From NCBI GenBank assembly GCA_037974665.1, contig CM075767.1, positions 2,978,501-3,042,500 on the forward strand: a stretch of DNA of 64,000 bases, in the 5' to 3' direction. The notes below the pieces were generated by a model. It had not been told where the DNA came from. It was given only the letters and a program-made list of their open reading frames with translations, and searched no databases. The stretch comes from Ehretia macrophylla (lineage: Eukaryota; Streptophyta; Magnoliopsida; Boraginales; Ehretiaceae). A program made the translations under genes and the position numbers. Below, one piece after another: positions 1 to 11,538 of this stretch (position 1 is the stretch's first letter; each line of letters opens with the position of its first letter).

Positions 1-33
1 AGTGAAACACGCGAAGGAGTGTTGATTTCAATC

Positions 34-1071
34 ATGGGTCATAATCAAGAGGATGACATAAACGAAGAAGGTCAACAAGCCGCTGTTCCGAACTTACAGA
101 TGCAATCTTTGTTGAGAGAGATGAGACGAATGATGAGGGCTGAATTTGATCAACTACATGAGAGGATGGATAGGGTAGAACAGAGAACACCAAGGGTACA
201 ACCACCAGTTGCTCCAAACACACCAAGGAGGAACAGGTTGCATCGAAGAGAAATTGAAGTTGTGGATGAATTTGAAGAAGAAGGGATAGATGAGGAACTT
301 GATCAGATCTCAATAGGCAGCAATGGAAGACATAGCCGAGATAGAGAAGCTAGGATCCGTGTTGATCACAATTTGGGAAGCATCAAGATGAAGATTCCTG
401 CTTTTCAAGGAATGAGTGATCCCGAAGCATATCTTGAGTGGGAGAAGAAGATGGAGTTGGTTTTTGATTGTCATAACTATGCTGAACTGAAAAAGGTAAA
501 ACTTGCTGTAATTGAATTTACTGATTATGCTATTGTATGGTGGGATCAGTTGTGCATCAATAGGAGATGGAATGGAGATCGTCCTATTGCAACTTGGGAT
601 GAGATGAAGAGAGTGCTGAGGCGACGATTTGTACCAAGTAATTACTATCGAGATTTATACCTCAAGCTGCAAGGTCTTCATCAAGGTAATAAGAGTGTCG
701 ATGAGTACTATAAAGAGATGAAGATGGCTATGATTAGAGCCAATGTGGAGGAAGATCGAGATGCAACAATGGCAAGATTTTTGAATGGGTTAAATAGAGA
801 AATTGCTAACACTATCGAGTTACATCATTATGTGGAATTAGAGGATTTGGTGCATATGGCGATTAAAGTGGAGAAGCAACTCAAGAGGGGTGGTACACAA
901 CCAAGACTAGCCCCACAATACTTGAGTTTACCTCGGAGGATGAGTTACCAAAAGGAAGAAGAAAATTTGTCTACTCCCAAAGCCAAGCCCGAACCCAAAC
1001 AATCCACCCATGCCATGACCTCTCATGGTAAAACAGCCCATCCTACAACTCGTTCTAGTGATATTAAATGA
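34..1071 (+). pseudogene. gag of element A (retrotransposon capsid/nucleocapsid)
   Basis: About 345 residues from the ATG at 34. An in-frame GTG at 19 lies upstream, but the ATG is the likelier plant start. The N-terminal third is acidic and arginine-rich. The capsid-type gag domain follows from about residue 110 (MKIPAFQG, then the EYLEWEKKMELVF-like stretch and WWDQL), typical of plant Ty3/gypsy gag. The frame ends at TGA 1069-1071 exactly where the first cysteine of a CCHC zinc knuckle is expected. Reading continues as FKCQGQGHIAGQC, so the stop replaces that Cys codon and removes the nucleocapsid finger and everything downstream. The protein would package element RNA in cytoplasmic particles. 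Now probably inactive. Confidence 0.85.
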
Positions 1072-1998
1072 TTTAAATGTCAGGGACAAGGTCACATAGC
1101 GGGCCAATGCCTAAACAAACAAGTAATGGTAGTCTTGGAAAGCGGTAAGATTGAATCTAAAGAGGAAACATATTCTGATGACATGCCCATACTAGAGGAC
1201 ACTGAAGTAGGAGAAGAGGAGTTTAGGGTAGATCATGGAGAGATGCTTGGACTAGTGGTACGACGAGCCTTGAGATTGCAAGCTAAAGAAGAGGAAGAAG
1301 TCGTGCAACGTGAGAACATCTTTCATACTCGCTGCCACGTGAAAGATAAGGTATGCAGTGTTATTATTGATGGTGGTAGTTATACTAACGTTGCTAGTAC
1401 TTCTATGGTGGAAAAGCTAGGGCTCAACACAGTTAAACATCCACGTCTATACAAGCTGCAATGGTTGAATGATTGTGGTGAAGTAAGGGTTACCAGGCAG
1501 GTTGTTGTACCATTTCACATTGGAAAATATGAAGATGAAGTATTGTGTGATGTGGTACCTAAGCATGTTGGACATCTTCTCTTAGGAAGACCATGGCAAT
1601 TTGATCGACGTGTGCAGCATGATGGCTTCACCAAGAAGTACTCATTCATGTTCAGTAAACGGACAATCACTCTAGTTCCGATGACACCAAAACAAGTTTA
1701 TGAGGATCAAGTGAGGTTACAAAAATTGAGTGATCAAAAGAATTTGAGTGATCAAAAGAATATGAGAGAGCAAAAGAATGAGAGTAGGAAAAAGGTCGAA
1801 TCTGGAGAGGAAGTAAGAAGAGAGCGAAATCTTTTAAACACTAATCAACTTGACTCTGCATTGCCTAGTGTTGTTGTTTCTCTCTTGCAGGATTTTGAGG
1901 AAGTGTTTCCCAATGACATACCACATGGTCTACCACCTAGGCTGGTCTTTGAACCTAGAGGATTTGAGGATAAATCCTTCTCAAGAGGGGGGGAATGA
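1072..1998 (+). pseudogene. Aspartic protease domain of element A, fused to a pol C-terminal tail
   Basis: Continues the gag frame after the stop at 1069-1071; the longest open part starts at 1126 (290 residues). The retropepsin-like active site reads IIDGGSYTNVAS, the DGGS form seen in many plant chromovirus proteases instead of D[ST]G[AS]. A later LLLGRPWQFD stretch fits the flap-distal part. After the linker LPP (about 1935) the frame passes straight into a tail ending FEDKSFSRGGE, which resembles the extreme pol C-terminus next to the polypurine tract. RT, RNase H and integrase (normally about 2.7 kb) are therefore missing between them. A short repeat (LSDQKN twice) lies at 1725-1760. Function would be polyprotein cleavage; probably dead because of the upstream stop. 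Confidence 0.8.
1981..1995 (+). other. Polypurine tract of element A
   Basis: A run of A and G with seven consecutive G lies directly before the 3' LTR that starts TGATGAGAAC at 1996. Position and composition fit the plus-strand priming site. Confidence 0.75.
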
Positions 1999-2771
1999 TG
2001 AGAACTAGCCTTAAGCGTCCAAGTTCAATGAACCATTTATTTGAGAGAATTTTCTAGCAAAGATTCAAGTCAAGATTCTATTTTCAAGATTCAATAACTT
2101 CAAGTTTCTTCAAGAAGTTTCAAGAAGATTTGAAGATTTGGTCAAGATTTGATTTCTTTGTAATTCTATCTTAGTTTTAGTTTTAGTTTAATTTGAATTC
2201 TAGTTTATTCTCTAGAACCCCCTATGGACAAAAATAGGTGTTCACACTAGGAAGAAATCTTTGTTGGGCTACAAGTTAGGTGTTCACAGTAGAAAGAAGC
2301 CTTTCTTGGGCTACAAGTTTGCTTTCTTTTTAGTTACTATTCATGTGAATAGTTAATAGGAGTCTTTCTTGGGCTCCAAGTCTACTTCTTTGACCTAGGT
2401 TACTATTCACATTTTTCCTACGTGGACTAGGGTTTAAGAGTCCTTTTCCAAGCAGGATACTTATTTGTTATTGCCTATATAAGGCTGTTTTTGTGATAAT
2501 AAAAAAAGACAATTTTGATTCATAAAATTTGTGAGATTATTCTCCTTTGAGTTCTTCAAGAAACTCTCGAACTTATCAAGATAATTCTTGTGGCGTTCAA
2601 CCTTTGACTTATCAAATGGGTTTCCCATCCTCGTTTGTGGCGTCCTTAACTATACAAAGGTTCTAGCTTTGTTAAGCATAGGGTCGCGGTTCCATCTATT
2701 CCTGAAAGGTCTTGGGGTTGTTTTCCATATTTGGTGTTGAGTCGCGTCGCATGTTGGCGTGGTTCGTATCA
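1996..2771 (+). repeat. 3' LTR of element A (776 bp)
   Basis: Runs from TGATGAGAACTAGCC to GGTTCGTATCA. The same termini recur in reverse at 60600-61336 and, at the downstream end only, at 56012. It contains two copies of a motif near TTCTTGGGCTACAAGT (2250-2400), a TATATAAGG TATA-like box near 2475, and an AATAAAAAAAG poly(A)-type signal near 2498. The segment GGTTCCATCTATTCCTGAAAGG near 2690 is conserved in the other two copies. Confidence 0.88.
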
Positions 2772-4579
2772 AGTAGTAGATATTTCTATGGTTGAATGCT
2801 TGAAATCATGAAAGAGATGATGAATAGTGCCCAATTCTAGGGTTTTGCTATAAATGGCTAATTAGATCAATCTTGTGTTTCCTTTAGGTGCTTTAGATGT
2901 TATTGAACATAATTAAATACTTGAGTGAAGTTGAATTGCCCGAAATTGGATTAAAATGAGGATTTAGCTAAAATTTATAAAGGGGGTTTTCGTAAAATGC
3001 AATCCGGGCATGTTCGAACCTTAGATTAAGTACCTACTAGCATAGAAGCACTTTTGGTGCTTTCGTTGTGTTGATTTGAGGGGCGGTTAGGGTAGTTGTA
3101 GTTAAAATCAACTCGGGGCCTTCCCGAACTTTTGTCTCCAAAGCGGGTTTTTAAGGCTTAGATAGGTGCCTTTTAGCATCCTTAGAGATATATTATGTCC
3201 GATTTATGGAATTGAAACCTTAAATTTTGTATGGAAGTAGATTTGCCTAGTCATCAAAGGGAAAAATGTAGGAATTGTATGCTTTAGTACTTGTATGGAC
3301 TTGTAGTTGCCTATTATATGTCTAAATGCATGTTTAAAGTACATTCAAGATAATTGTAGAGTTTTGTGGAAAAGTAAGATATTTGCCCTTTGTGTTTATA
3401 CGGTTATTTCATGTGTAAAAGCTTAAACTATGACTAATTGTGAGGGCGGCCTATTTTGTCGCTCCTCATATGTGATTATTGATATTCTTGTTTCTCGTGA
3501 TCATGATTCGGGGTTGCGCAACCTTTTCGGGACATGGTTGTGTCGAGAAACTCTGGGCAGTGTAGGGCTGTCGGTCTAGCTCAGCTACCATGGTTCCTAT
3601 TCCCTTTCTCGCTGAGGCATACTCATCTACCCCAGAGGTGTGGTTTACCTTGTTGGGGCATACGAACCTATCTAGGGAGATATGGGTCATAGGATCAGAG
3701 TATCCCATTAGAGGAATAAGGGGTTTGCTGGCATTTTGTTTGAAGATCATGGCTAGTGGTTCGAGATTGAAGACAAGAAGATGAACTGTATCCTTTTTAA
3801 AATGTGGTTAAATATTTGTTCACTTAACTTGTTATATTGTGTTACTTATATTATTGTCTTTGTTGCATTGCACGAAAACTTTTGCAAAACACCTCGCTTT
3901 ACTGTATTTCTTCCCTCGCTAGGCAACTTTGTTGCTCACTCTTCTTTTAACAAGTTTCAGGAGAAGCTGAGGTGAATCCCCAGCTTGTAGCCGTAGAAGA
4001 AGAAGAAGAAAAAGTTCAAGTAGATTAGCTTCCTTGATTACTTATATGTTGAGGTTGGCTGCCATATGTGTGAAGATGTGCGGTTATGTGATATGTTCTA
4101 CTTTTGAGACCCTTGAGGTCTTGTATGTAGTTGTGTGGAAGTTGTTGTTTTGTAATTAAGTTGTACTCTTGGATGACTAATGAAGTAGTTGGCATGTAAT
4201 AGTTAATGCTAGACTTTATTGCATTTGTTTGCATGCTTGTGTGTTATGGGATGTTAAAAGAAGGACTTAATCTATAAGCATAACTTGTAAATATAACTAG
4301 AGTGGTATGATAAGCAAGTTTATGTCTTAGAGTTTCTATAAACATGTCTTCCATGCTTGTATGATAAGCTTTTGTTGAGTTCCAAGGCTCGGATGGCCTT
4401 GAGAAGTTGTTGTGTGTTGTTGTTGGAGTATGGAATTGTATGAGAAGGTTGGGATGTGAATTGGTAGTTATATATGATTGTTTGCAGGTAAATAGTTAGC
4501 CCACAGTATAGAGAATACTTTGTCCATGTCCCGGGTCCGGACTTGACCTGTAGCATGGGGTTAGGTTTAGCACATTACA
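2772..4579 (+). repeat. 5' LTR of element B, distal part
   Basis: Aligns with the right-hand LTR from about 10230: both contain TTGAATGCTTGAAATCATG, the GCGGTTAGG stretch, and the dyad block at 3442-3722 with the palindrome GGTTGCGCAACC at 3512-3523. It ends TAGCACATTACA directly before the PBS region. The first about 660 bases of this LTR are cut off by the insertion of element A. A GAAGAAGAAGAAGAA run sits at 3997-4015. Confidence 0.85.
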
Positions 4580-4585
4580 TTTAGG

Positions 4586-4597
4586 TAGTATCAGAGC
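4586..4597 (+). other. Primer-binding site of element B (initiator tRNA-Met type)
   Basis: TAGTATCAGAGC, six bases after the LTR end, differs by one base from TGGTATCAGAGC, the complement of the plant initiator tRNA-Met 3' end. The change is at the second base (G to A). Confidence 0.8.
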
Positions 4598-4878
4598 TAT
4601 TTGAATGCATGAAGCCGGGTTAAGTTCCTTGGTATGTGGGGTAGAGGTCCTTATGTGAAAGTTGAATTATGCTATTGTGTGATTATTTGATTATTTAAGT
4701 GAATGATTGACAATGTGGAAACATGCTAGCATGGAAATAAGTAAAATAATAGTTTATTGCATGATATTGTGTGAATTTATATGTTGTCTTATGTGCACAA
4801 GATGTTTTAAAATATGAATAGGTTATCTTTTGTGCTATCTATTTGCCTATTATAACACTAGACTCTTCTAGTATTGAG

Positions 4879-6120
4879 ATAAGGAGGGGAAGGCCGAGAA
4901 GGCAACTAGAGGAAGCTCTTAGGTAGAATATACCTAGGTAGGATGTTGGGGTAGCCGGGAATGTTCCGCCAGGGTAGGAACCAACAAATGCACAGGTTAT
5001 GGCCTCAATGGCCACTACTATTAATACTATGACTCAGTTAATAGCTCAGCAGGGTCAGGCAAGAGTTGGCAGAGGCAATCCGGTAGTTAGAGCCAAGGGT
5101 AATGGAACTACAGGGGGTAATCCACTTGATAAATTTCTACATCACGGGGTATTTAGTTTCTGTGGGGAGCTAGATGACATGAAGGTTGAAATGTGGCTGA
5201 ATAAATTTGAGAAGGTAGCTGTTGCACTTGAGTGTACTGACGAGAGAAAGATTACTTATGTTGTATTCTTGCTTGAGGGTGATGCCGAAGAGTGGTGGCG
5301 TATTGTTAGGGAGAAATGGGATGCCAAGAGGGTACAACATTCATGGGCTGACTTTGTTAGGTAATTCATGGACAAGTATATATCAGTGGTAGCTCGTGAA
5401 AGACATCAAGAATAATTTATATCTCTGAGACAGGGGAATATGAATGTTGATCAGTATGAGGCTACATTTACTAGACTTTCCCGCTATGTGCTAGCACTAG
5501 TACAGCTTGAGGACATGAGGATTCAGAGTTTTATTAGGGGTTTGAGAGGTGATATTCAGCTTAATTTGTCTTCGGAGGATTATCCTAATTATGCTGCAAC
5601 AGTTAGGGCCGCATCGAGATTCGTGAAACGAAAGGCAGATTTGTTGGCCGAGTCCAGTCAGCCGAGTAAACGGCAGTATCAATCTCAGAGTCAGAGTTAT
5701 CAGTGATAGTATCAGCAGCCTATCTAGGTTCAGCAGCAGAGACAGACTCAGAGTTACCCGGGACCAGTCCAGACACAATCTCAGGCAAGACCAGTTCAAA
5801 GCCAGTCACAAATCCAGACCCGACCAGTTGCCGCCAGATCTCAGCAAGGTAGCACCGCTACATCCACTTACAAAGCCCCTACGGGAGGCACTGCTGCAAG
5901 GAAAAACCAGCAGTGCGGTCACTATAATCGTAAGGGCCATACAGAGGCAGAGTGTTGGAGAAAGTTGGGCCAATGCATTGGTTGTGGTAGCGACCATCAC
6001 AAGATTAAAGATTGCACCAAGTATAAATAGGGGCAGGGTCAGACATCTAGCCAGAGTGCTCAGACCAAAGCTTCCGGTGCAGCTCCAATTCCATGAGGCC
6101 AGGCACGAGTATTTTTTCTA
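4879..6120 (+). pseudogene. gag of element B (frameshifted)
   Basis: The expected start codon is ATA at 4879-4881, followed by a readable RRGRPRRQLEEAL stretch that matches the N-terminus of element D's gag, so the ATG has been lost. Stops interrupt it near 4924, 5362 and 5413. Open pieces at 4999-5364 and 5440-5706 carry the gag domain (FLHHGVFSFCGELDD, then GDAEEWWRI, then QYEATFTRLSRYV). A glutamine- and serine-rich linker follows. A CCHC zinc knuckle (CIGCGSDHHKIKDC, CX2CX4HX4C) lies near 5970-6015 with all four metal ligands kept. No functional product is expected. Confidence 0.8.
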
Positions 6121-6813
6121 GGCCAGGAGGATCTCCCTGATACGACAAGGGTGGTAGAAGGCACTTTTCTTATCAATAATCAGCCGGTAGTAGTTTTGAT
6201 TGACACTGAGGCCACACATTCTTTTATAACTCCTATGTGTGCACAATCTACTGCTTTAAAAGTTGATAAACTGCCATATAAAATTGAAGTAGGCAATCCT
6301 ATGGGTACAAAATTTGTTACAGAGTCCGTGTGTAAGTCTTGTGGCATTTCCATTGAGGGGCATATGTTTCCTATTGATTTAATTATCCTACCCTTCTGAG
6401 ACTTTGAAGTCATTCTGGGGATGGATTGGTTGGCTCAATATTATGCTTATCTGAATTGTAGAAGAAAAATTGTAACATTAGAAATGCCTGATCAACCAGT
6501 AATTAAAATTGCAAGAAACCGTAAATCAATTGGAACTTGTATGATTTCTTCTATTAAAGCAACTAAACTGTTGGGTAGAGGTTGTGAAGCATATCTAGCT
6601 TATTTGATTAATCAACCTGGGTATAAACTGAAATTGAATGAGGTACCTGTTGTAAAAGACTTCCTCGGGGTATTTCCTGAAGAATTGCCTGGATTACCAC
6701 CTGACCGAGAAATAGAATTTATAATTGATTTGTTGCTAGAAACTAACATTATTTCTAGAACCCCATATAGAATAACTCTCCCTGAGTTGCAGGAGTTGAA
6801 AATTCAGCTATAG
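6121..6813 (+). pseudogene. Aspartic protease of element B
   Basis: Open pieces 6151-6399 and 6421-6813. The catalytic motif reads VLIDTEATHSFI. The usual D[TS]GA is altered at the glycine (DTEA), which should abolish activity; element D keeps DSGA at the same place. A stop near 6399 splits the domain, and the following piece (MDWLAQYYA...) is the protease C-terminal region and the linker to RT ([18 protein letters not shown]). Confidence 0.75.
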
Positions 6814-8150
6814 GGCTTACTTGAAAAAGGATTTATACAGCCTAGTTCTTCACCGTGGGGTGCTCCTGTGTTGTTTGTAAAGAAGAAAGATGGCACTTTA
6901 CGTTTGTGTATAGATTATCGGGGTCTCAATCAGGTGATTGTGAAAAACAAATATCCATTGCTGTTGATTAAGGAATTATTTGATCAGTTGCAAGGTGCTG
7001 CTATATATTCTAAATTTGATTTGAGACAGGGCTATTACCAGCTAAGAATCCGGAAAGAAGATGTGCCCAAGACTGCTTTCAAAACCAGGTACGACCACTA
7101 TAAATTTGTTGTACTGCCATTTGGATTGACAAATGCCCCAGCCGCCTTTATGGACTTGATGCAGAAGGTGTTTAGACCATACCTTGACCAGTTTGTAATG
7201 ATTTTTATTGATGATATATTGGTATACTCGAAGTCTGAGGCAGAGCATGAGGAACATTTGAGAATAGTGTTGCAAACTTTACAAGAACATAAACTATTTG
7301 CTAAATTCAGCCAGTGTGAATTCTGGTTGAGACAGGTAGCCTTTTTAGGCCATATAATCTCACAGGAGGGAATTTCTGTTGATCCTGCAAAAATTGAGGT
7401 AGTGATGTCATGGAAAAGACCTGAAACTGTTATGGAGGTTCGTAGTTTCCTAGGCTTGACTGGTTATTACAAGAGATTTGTTAAAGACTTTTCTAAAATT
7501 GTTGGACCGTTGACTTCCTTAACTCAAAAGAAAACCGTATATAACTGGGATGACAAATGTGAAGCGAGTTTTCAGGAACTGAAGAAGACTTACCACTGCT
7601 CCTATTCTTGCTTTACCTGAGGGGACAAATAATCTGGTAATTTATAGTGATGCTTCAAAAGAAGGTTTAGCTTATGTTCTTATGCAAAATGGTAAGGTGA
7701 TAGTGTATGCCTCGAAATTGAAGCCCTATGAGCTTAATTATCCTATACATGATCTTGACCTTGCTGCTATTGTCTTTGCTTTAAAGAAATGGCGACATTA
7801 CTTGTGGGGTAAATTTGAAATATTTACTGATCATAAAAGTTTGAAATATCTATTTTCTCAAAAAGATTTAAATATGAGACAAAGGCGCTGGCTAGAGTTG
7901 TTGAATTACTATAACTGTACCATTAGCTACTTGCCAGGTAAAGCTAACACTGTTGTAGATGCATTGGGCCGGAAAGCTACTGTGGCTAGTTTAATTATAA
8001 AGAATTGGGAAACTACAGAGGAATTGTGTCTGTGGAAACCAGAGGCTTCAGAAACAGATATTCAGTTTGCAAGCCTACAAATTCAGTCTTTACTATTATC
8101 TAGAATCAGGGAAACGCAACAATCCGATCCTCAGCTATTGAAATTCTAGA
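6814..8150 (+). pseudogene. Reverse transcriptase and RNase H of element B
   Basis: The RT core lies at 6868-7585: [47 protein letters not shown] and the catalytic FIDDILVYS (two aspartates kept). A stop at 6811-6813 precedes it. The frame shifts near 7586 (the [10 protein letters not shown] region). RNase H follows: [11 protein letters not shown] at about 7637-7667, then the piece 7682-8149 with [10 protein letters not shown] and the connection region VDALGRKA. It would copy element RNA to cDNA and remove the RNA strand. Best-preserved part of element B but split by at least two lesions. Confidence 0.85.
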
Positions 8151-9570
8151 GAAATCAAATGGGGGAGAGTCCGATTTCAAGCTACATGATGATGATTTGC
8201 TCAAGTATAAAAACCTAATTTGTATTCCTAGTGATTCAGTTTTGAAAAATGAGATACTTGCTGTGGCACACAGCACTAAATACACTATCCACCCCGGTAG
8301 CACCAAGATATACAGAGACTTGAAGCAAAATTTCTGGTGGAATAACATGAAGAGAGAGGTAGCTGACTACGTGGCTAAATGCTTAACTTGTTAGAAGGTT
8401 AAAACTAAACATCAGAGACCTGCGGGATTGTTGCAACCATTGGAGATTCTTGTGTGGAAATGGGATCAAGCTACTATGGATTTTGTGTCTGATTTGCCAA
8501 GATCACCGCGAGGTAATGATTCTGTATGGGCTATGGTTGATAGATTGATGAAAACCTCATATTTCATTACTACAAAGAAAATAGACAATCTTGATAAACT
8601 AGCTGAGTTATATATCGAGAACATTGTGAAACTGCACGGGGCTCCGACTAGTATAGTGTCAAACAGAGATCCCAAGTTCACATCACAGTTTTGGTAGAAA
8701 CTACAGAAGGCTTTGGGGACTAATTTGAGCTTTAGCACTGCATATCACCTGCAGACAGATGGTCAGTCTAAGAGGACTATCGGGATTACTGGAGGACATG
8801 TTGCGAGCTTGCATTCTAGATTTCGGTAAAAGTTGGGAAAGGTATTTGCCACTAGCAGAGTTTGCGTATAATAACAGTTATCAGGCCACCATTGGTATGG
8901 CGTCATACGAGGCACTTTACGGGCGTAAATGTAGATCCCCGTTGTATTGGATGAGGTAGGAGAAATGAAAATTGTTAATCCAGCTATTCTGCCTGAGATG
9001 ATAAAGATGGTTGATAATGTGAAACTTATTAAGAAGAGAATGCTTACAGCTTAGAGCCGATAGAAGAATTATGCTGATAGACGCCGTCATGACTTGGAGT
9101 TTGTAGTAGGTGATCATGTGTTCCTAAAAGTCCCCCAGCGTAAAGGTCTGATTTGGCATGGAAAGGGAGGTAAGCTCAGTCATAGATATGTAGGACCGTT
9201 TGAGATTGCCGATAAAGTTGGTGATTTGGCTTACAGATTGGCATTACCTCCAAGTTTGGGCAAATTGCATGATGTATTCTATGTGTCGATATTGAGGAAG
9301 TATCAGTCAGATCCATCGTATATTCTAGAGCCGGAACCATTAGAGATCAGTGAGACTTTGACTTATGTAGAGAAACCTCTTCGGGTTGTTGATAGAAAGA
9401 TTTAGGAGCTCAGAACGAAAAGCATTCTAATGGTAAAGGTTCTTCGGGATCATCATGGGGTCGATGACACCATTTAGGAGCGGAAGGAGCAGATGAGAGA
9501 TAGATACCCTGAGTTGTTTCCTGAATCATGTAAGAATTGCGTGGATGCAATTTGTTTAAGGGGGAGAGGA
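8151..9570 (+). pseudogene. Integrase with GPY/F and chromodomain-like tail, element B
   Basis: Pieces 8197-8394 (HHCC zinc-binding region, ending AKCLTC then a stop), 8428-8697 (MDFVSDLP with the first catalytic Asp, then SNRDPKFTSQFW with the second), 8759-8959 (LAEFAYNNSYQATIGM) and 9094-9405 (GPF domain RYVGPFEIADKVG, then YRLALPPSLGKLHDVF). The chromodomain-like end (VKVLRDHHGVDDT, then RYPELF) follows with stops at 9403-9405 and near 9475. Several TAG codons stand where tryptophan or glutamine is expected. Intact copies insert cDNA, and the chromodomain-type tail targets heterochromatin. Confidence 0.82.
9557..9570 (+). other. Polypurine tract of element B
   Basis: TAAGGGGGAGAGGA directly precedes the 3' LTR, which starts TATAACACCCGAG (TG changed to TA). 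Confidence 0.75.
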
Positions 9571-11538
9571 TATAACACCCGAGATTTCTCATCACATTCA
9601 TATGTAATTGTTGCATACCTTTTTGAGCATTTCAATGTGCATTTTTTTTTCTTGATTTTATGCTTTATTGATGGTTATTATTCATAAGGTAAATCGACTG
9701 TCTAATTTGCTCGGATTAATATTTTTCCTAGATAGTATAACTTATAAAAGAATCGGGAACTTGGGGTTTTGAGCTTTAGAAGTCGGGAACATGCGTTAGG
9801 AAAATGAAACTTGGTTCGTAGGAATAGTGAAACATTAAAAATATAACATAGTTAACTAGTTAGTCTTTTAATTGGAGTTAGTCTTATACTCATATTGATG
9901 CAAATAACACTTAATAACTCATAAAAACAATTGAAATAATTCCCTTTTTGGCCCCATACCCGACGGCTTCCAAGGAGGTGAAGAAGGAGAAAATTTTCTT
10001 CAAAGCTTGCAATTTGATCTTCAATCTTGGTCTTGGGGTGATTTTGAAACAACTAAGAGCTACTACTACTTGCCTAAATCTTGCACAAGTGAGGGAGTTT
10101 GCATTTATTCCATTTTAAAGTTTATGTCAACTTTTAAAATTTTGAGATTTGTTGAATATAGCTATTGAGTTGCTTGAATAATGTGATATACATGTTCTAC
10201 ATACCATATATACCTTATTTGTGTTGGGCAGTAGCTATTTTCATGGTTGAATGCTTGAAATCATGAAAGAGATGATGAATAGTGCTCAATTATAGGGTTT
10301 TGCTATAAATGGCTAATTAGATCAATCTTGTTAGGTGCTTTAGATATTATTGAACATAGTCAAATGCTTGAAAGAAGTTGAATTGCCCGAAATTGGATTA
10401 AAATGAGGATTTAGCTAAAATTTAGAAAAGGGTTTTTCATAAAACGCAATTCGGGCACGTTTGAACCTTAGATTTGGTACCTACTAAGCATGGAAGCACT
10501 TTTGGTGCTTTCGTTGCATTGATTTGAGGGGCGGTTAGGATAGTTGTAGTTAAAATTGACTTGGGGCCTTCCCAAGCTTTTGTCTCCAAAGCGGGTTTTT
10601 AAGACTTAGATAGGTGCCTTTTAGCATCCTTAGAGATATAGTATGGTCGGTTTATGGAATTGAAACCTTAAATTTCATATGGAAGTAGATTTGCCTAGTC
10701 GTCAAAGGGGAAAATGTAGGAATTGTACGCTTTAGTACTTGTATGGACTTGTAGTTGCCTATTATATGTCTAAATGCATGTTTAAAGTACATTCAAGCTA
10801 ATTGTAGAGTTTCGTGGAAAAGTACTATATTTGCCCTTTGTGTTTATACGGTTATTTCATGTGTAAAAGCTTAAACTGTGACTAACTGCGAGGGCAGCCT
10901 ACTTTGTCACTCCTCATATGTGATTATTGATATTATTGTTTCTCGTGATCATAATTCAGGGTTGCGTAACCTTTCCGAACAAGGTAGTGTCGAGAAACTC
11001 CAGGTAGCGTCGGGCTGTTGGTCTAGCTCAGCTACCATGGTTCCTATTCCCTTTCTCACTGAGGCATACTCCCCTACCCCAGAGGAGTGGTTCACCTCGT
11101 TGGGGCATACGGACCACTCTCGGGAGATATAGGTCGTAGGATCGGGCTTCTACTTGGCGGCAGCGGGCTTGCTAGTGGTTGGTTGCTCAACCTCCACGAC
11201 CTATTCCCTCATTCGCTTGGTCGGTGAAGGCCTTGGGGTGTTGGGTTGTAGGATTATCGGGGTATATCCGGAGTACACCCACCGGCGATATAAAGGGTTT
11301 ATTGTTATCTTTATCGACATCGCTATCGCATTAGAGCAAAGGAAATAGGAGTGATGAGGATGGAATGAAATCGTATCATTTTCTAAAGTGTCACATAATC
11401 TTATATTGCTTGCTATTGATTGTTTATTGCTTCATAATATTGAAAGTGTATCCTTTCATATGTGTTTACTTTATTTAAAGTTACTTGGTTTAATGATTAC
11501 TTGTTGACTACATGTCGTGTTTTAATACTTTCGTGTAT
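9571..11538 (+). repeat. 3' LTR of element B, first part
   Basis: Supplies the first about 660 LTR bases missing from the left copy, then aligns with 2772 onward (from 10230). Between about 11140 and 11530 it diverges from the left copy. The dyad block lies at 10890-11290, with the palindrome decayed to GGTTGCGTAACC (10960-10971). Element C interrupts it after 11538. Confidence 0.8.

Larger units (their letters stand above)
1..2771 (+). mobile_element. Element A: 3' portion of a Ty3/gypsy deletion derivative (gag-protease-LTR)
   Basis: Seen: gag, a zinc-knuckle remnant and an aspartic protease are followed within a few codons by a purine tract and a 3' LTR, with no reverse transcriptase, RNase H or integrase. 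The 5' LTR and PBS lie left of the window. The LTR is of the same family as those at 56012-56926 and 60600-61336. After its terminal CA comes AGTAG, and the uninterrupted sequence of the host LTR (element B, right copy, 10230-10234) also reads AGTAG, so A is inserted in B's 5' LTR. Inference: a non-autonomous member mobilised in trans by relatives such as element J, or an internally deleted copy. The clade is uncertain; the gag and protease style resembles CRM/Reina-type chromoviruses. Confidence 0.85.
2772..11538 (+). mobile_element. Element B: Tekay/Del-like Ty3/gypsy retrotransposon, + strand (first part)
   Basis: Order is 5' LTR, PBS, gag, protease, RT, RNase H, integrase with chromodomain-like tail, PPT, 3' LTR. 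The long LTRs (about 2.5 kb), the initiator tRNA-Met type PBS and the chromodomain-like C-terminus fit the Tekay/Del chromovirus clade (established for that clade; assignment here is inference). Its first about 660 LTR bases lie left of the window because element A was inserted in the 5' LTR. The 3' LTR is interrupted at 11538 by element C and resumes at 42947. Many stops and frameshifts in all genes make it an old, dead copy. Confidence 0.85.

Noticed and set aside
19-33. An upstream GTG in frame with gag of element A as start
   Set aside because: The ATG at 34 begins a sensible N-terminus, and plant reading rarely starts at GTG. The frame may also be open from outside the window.
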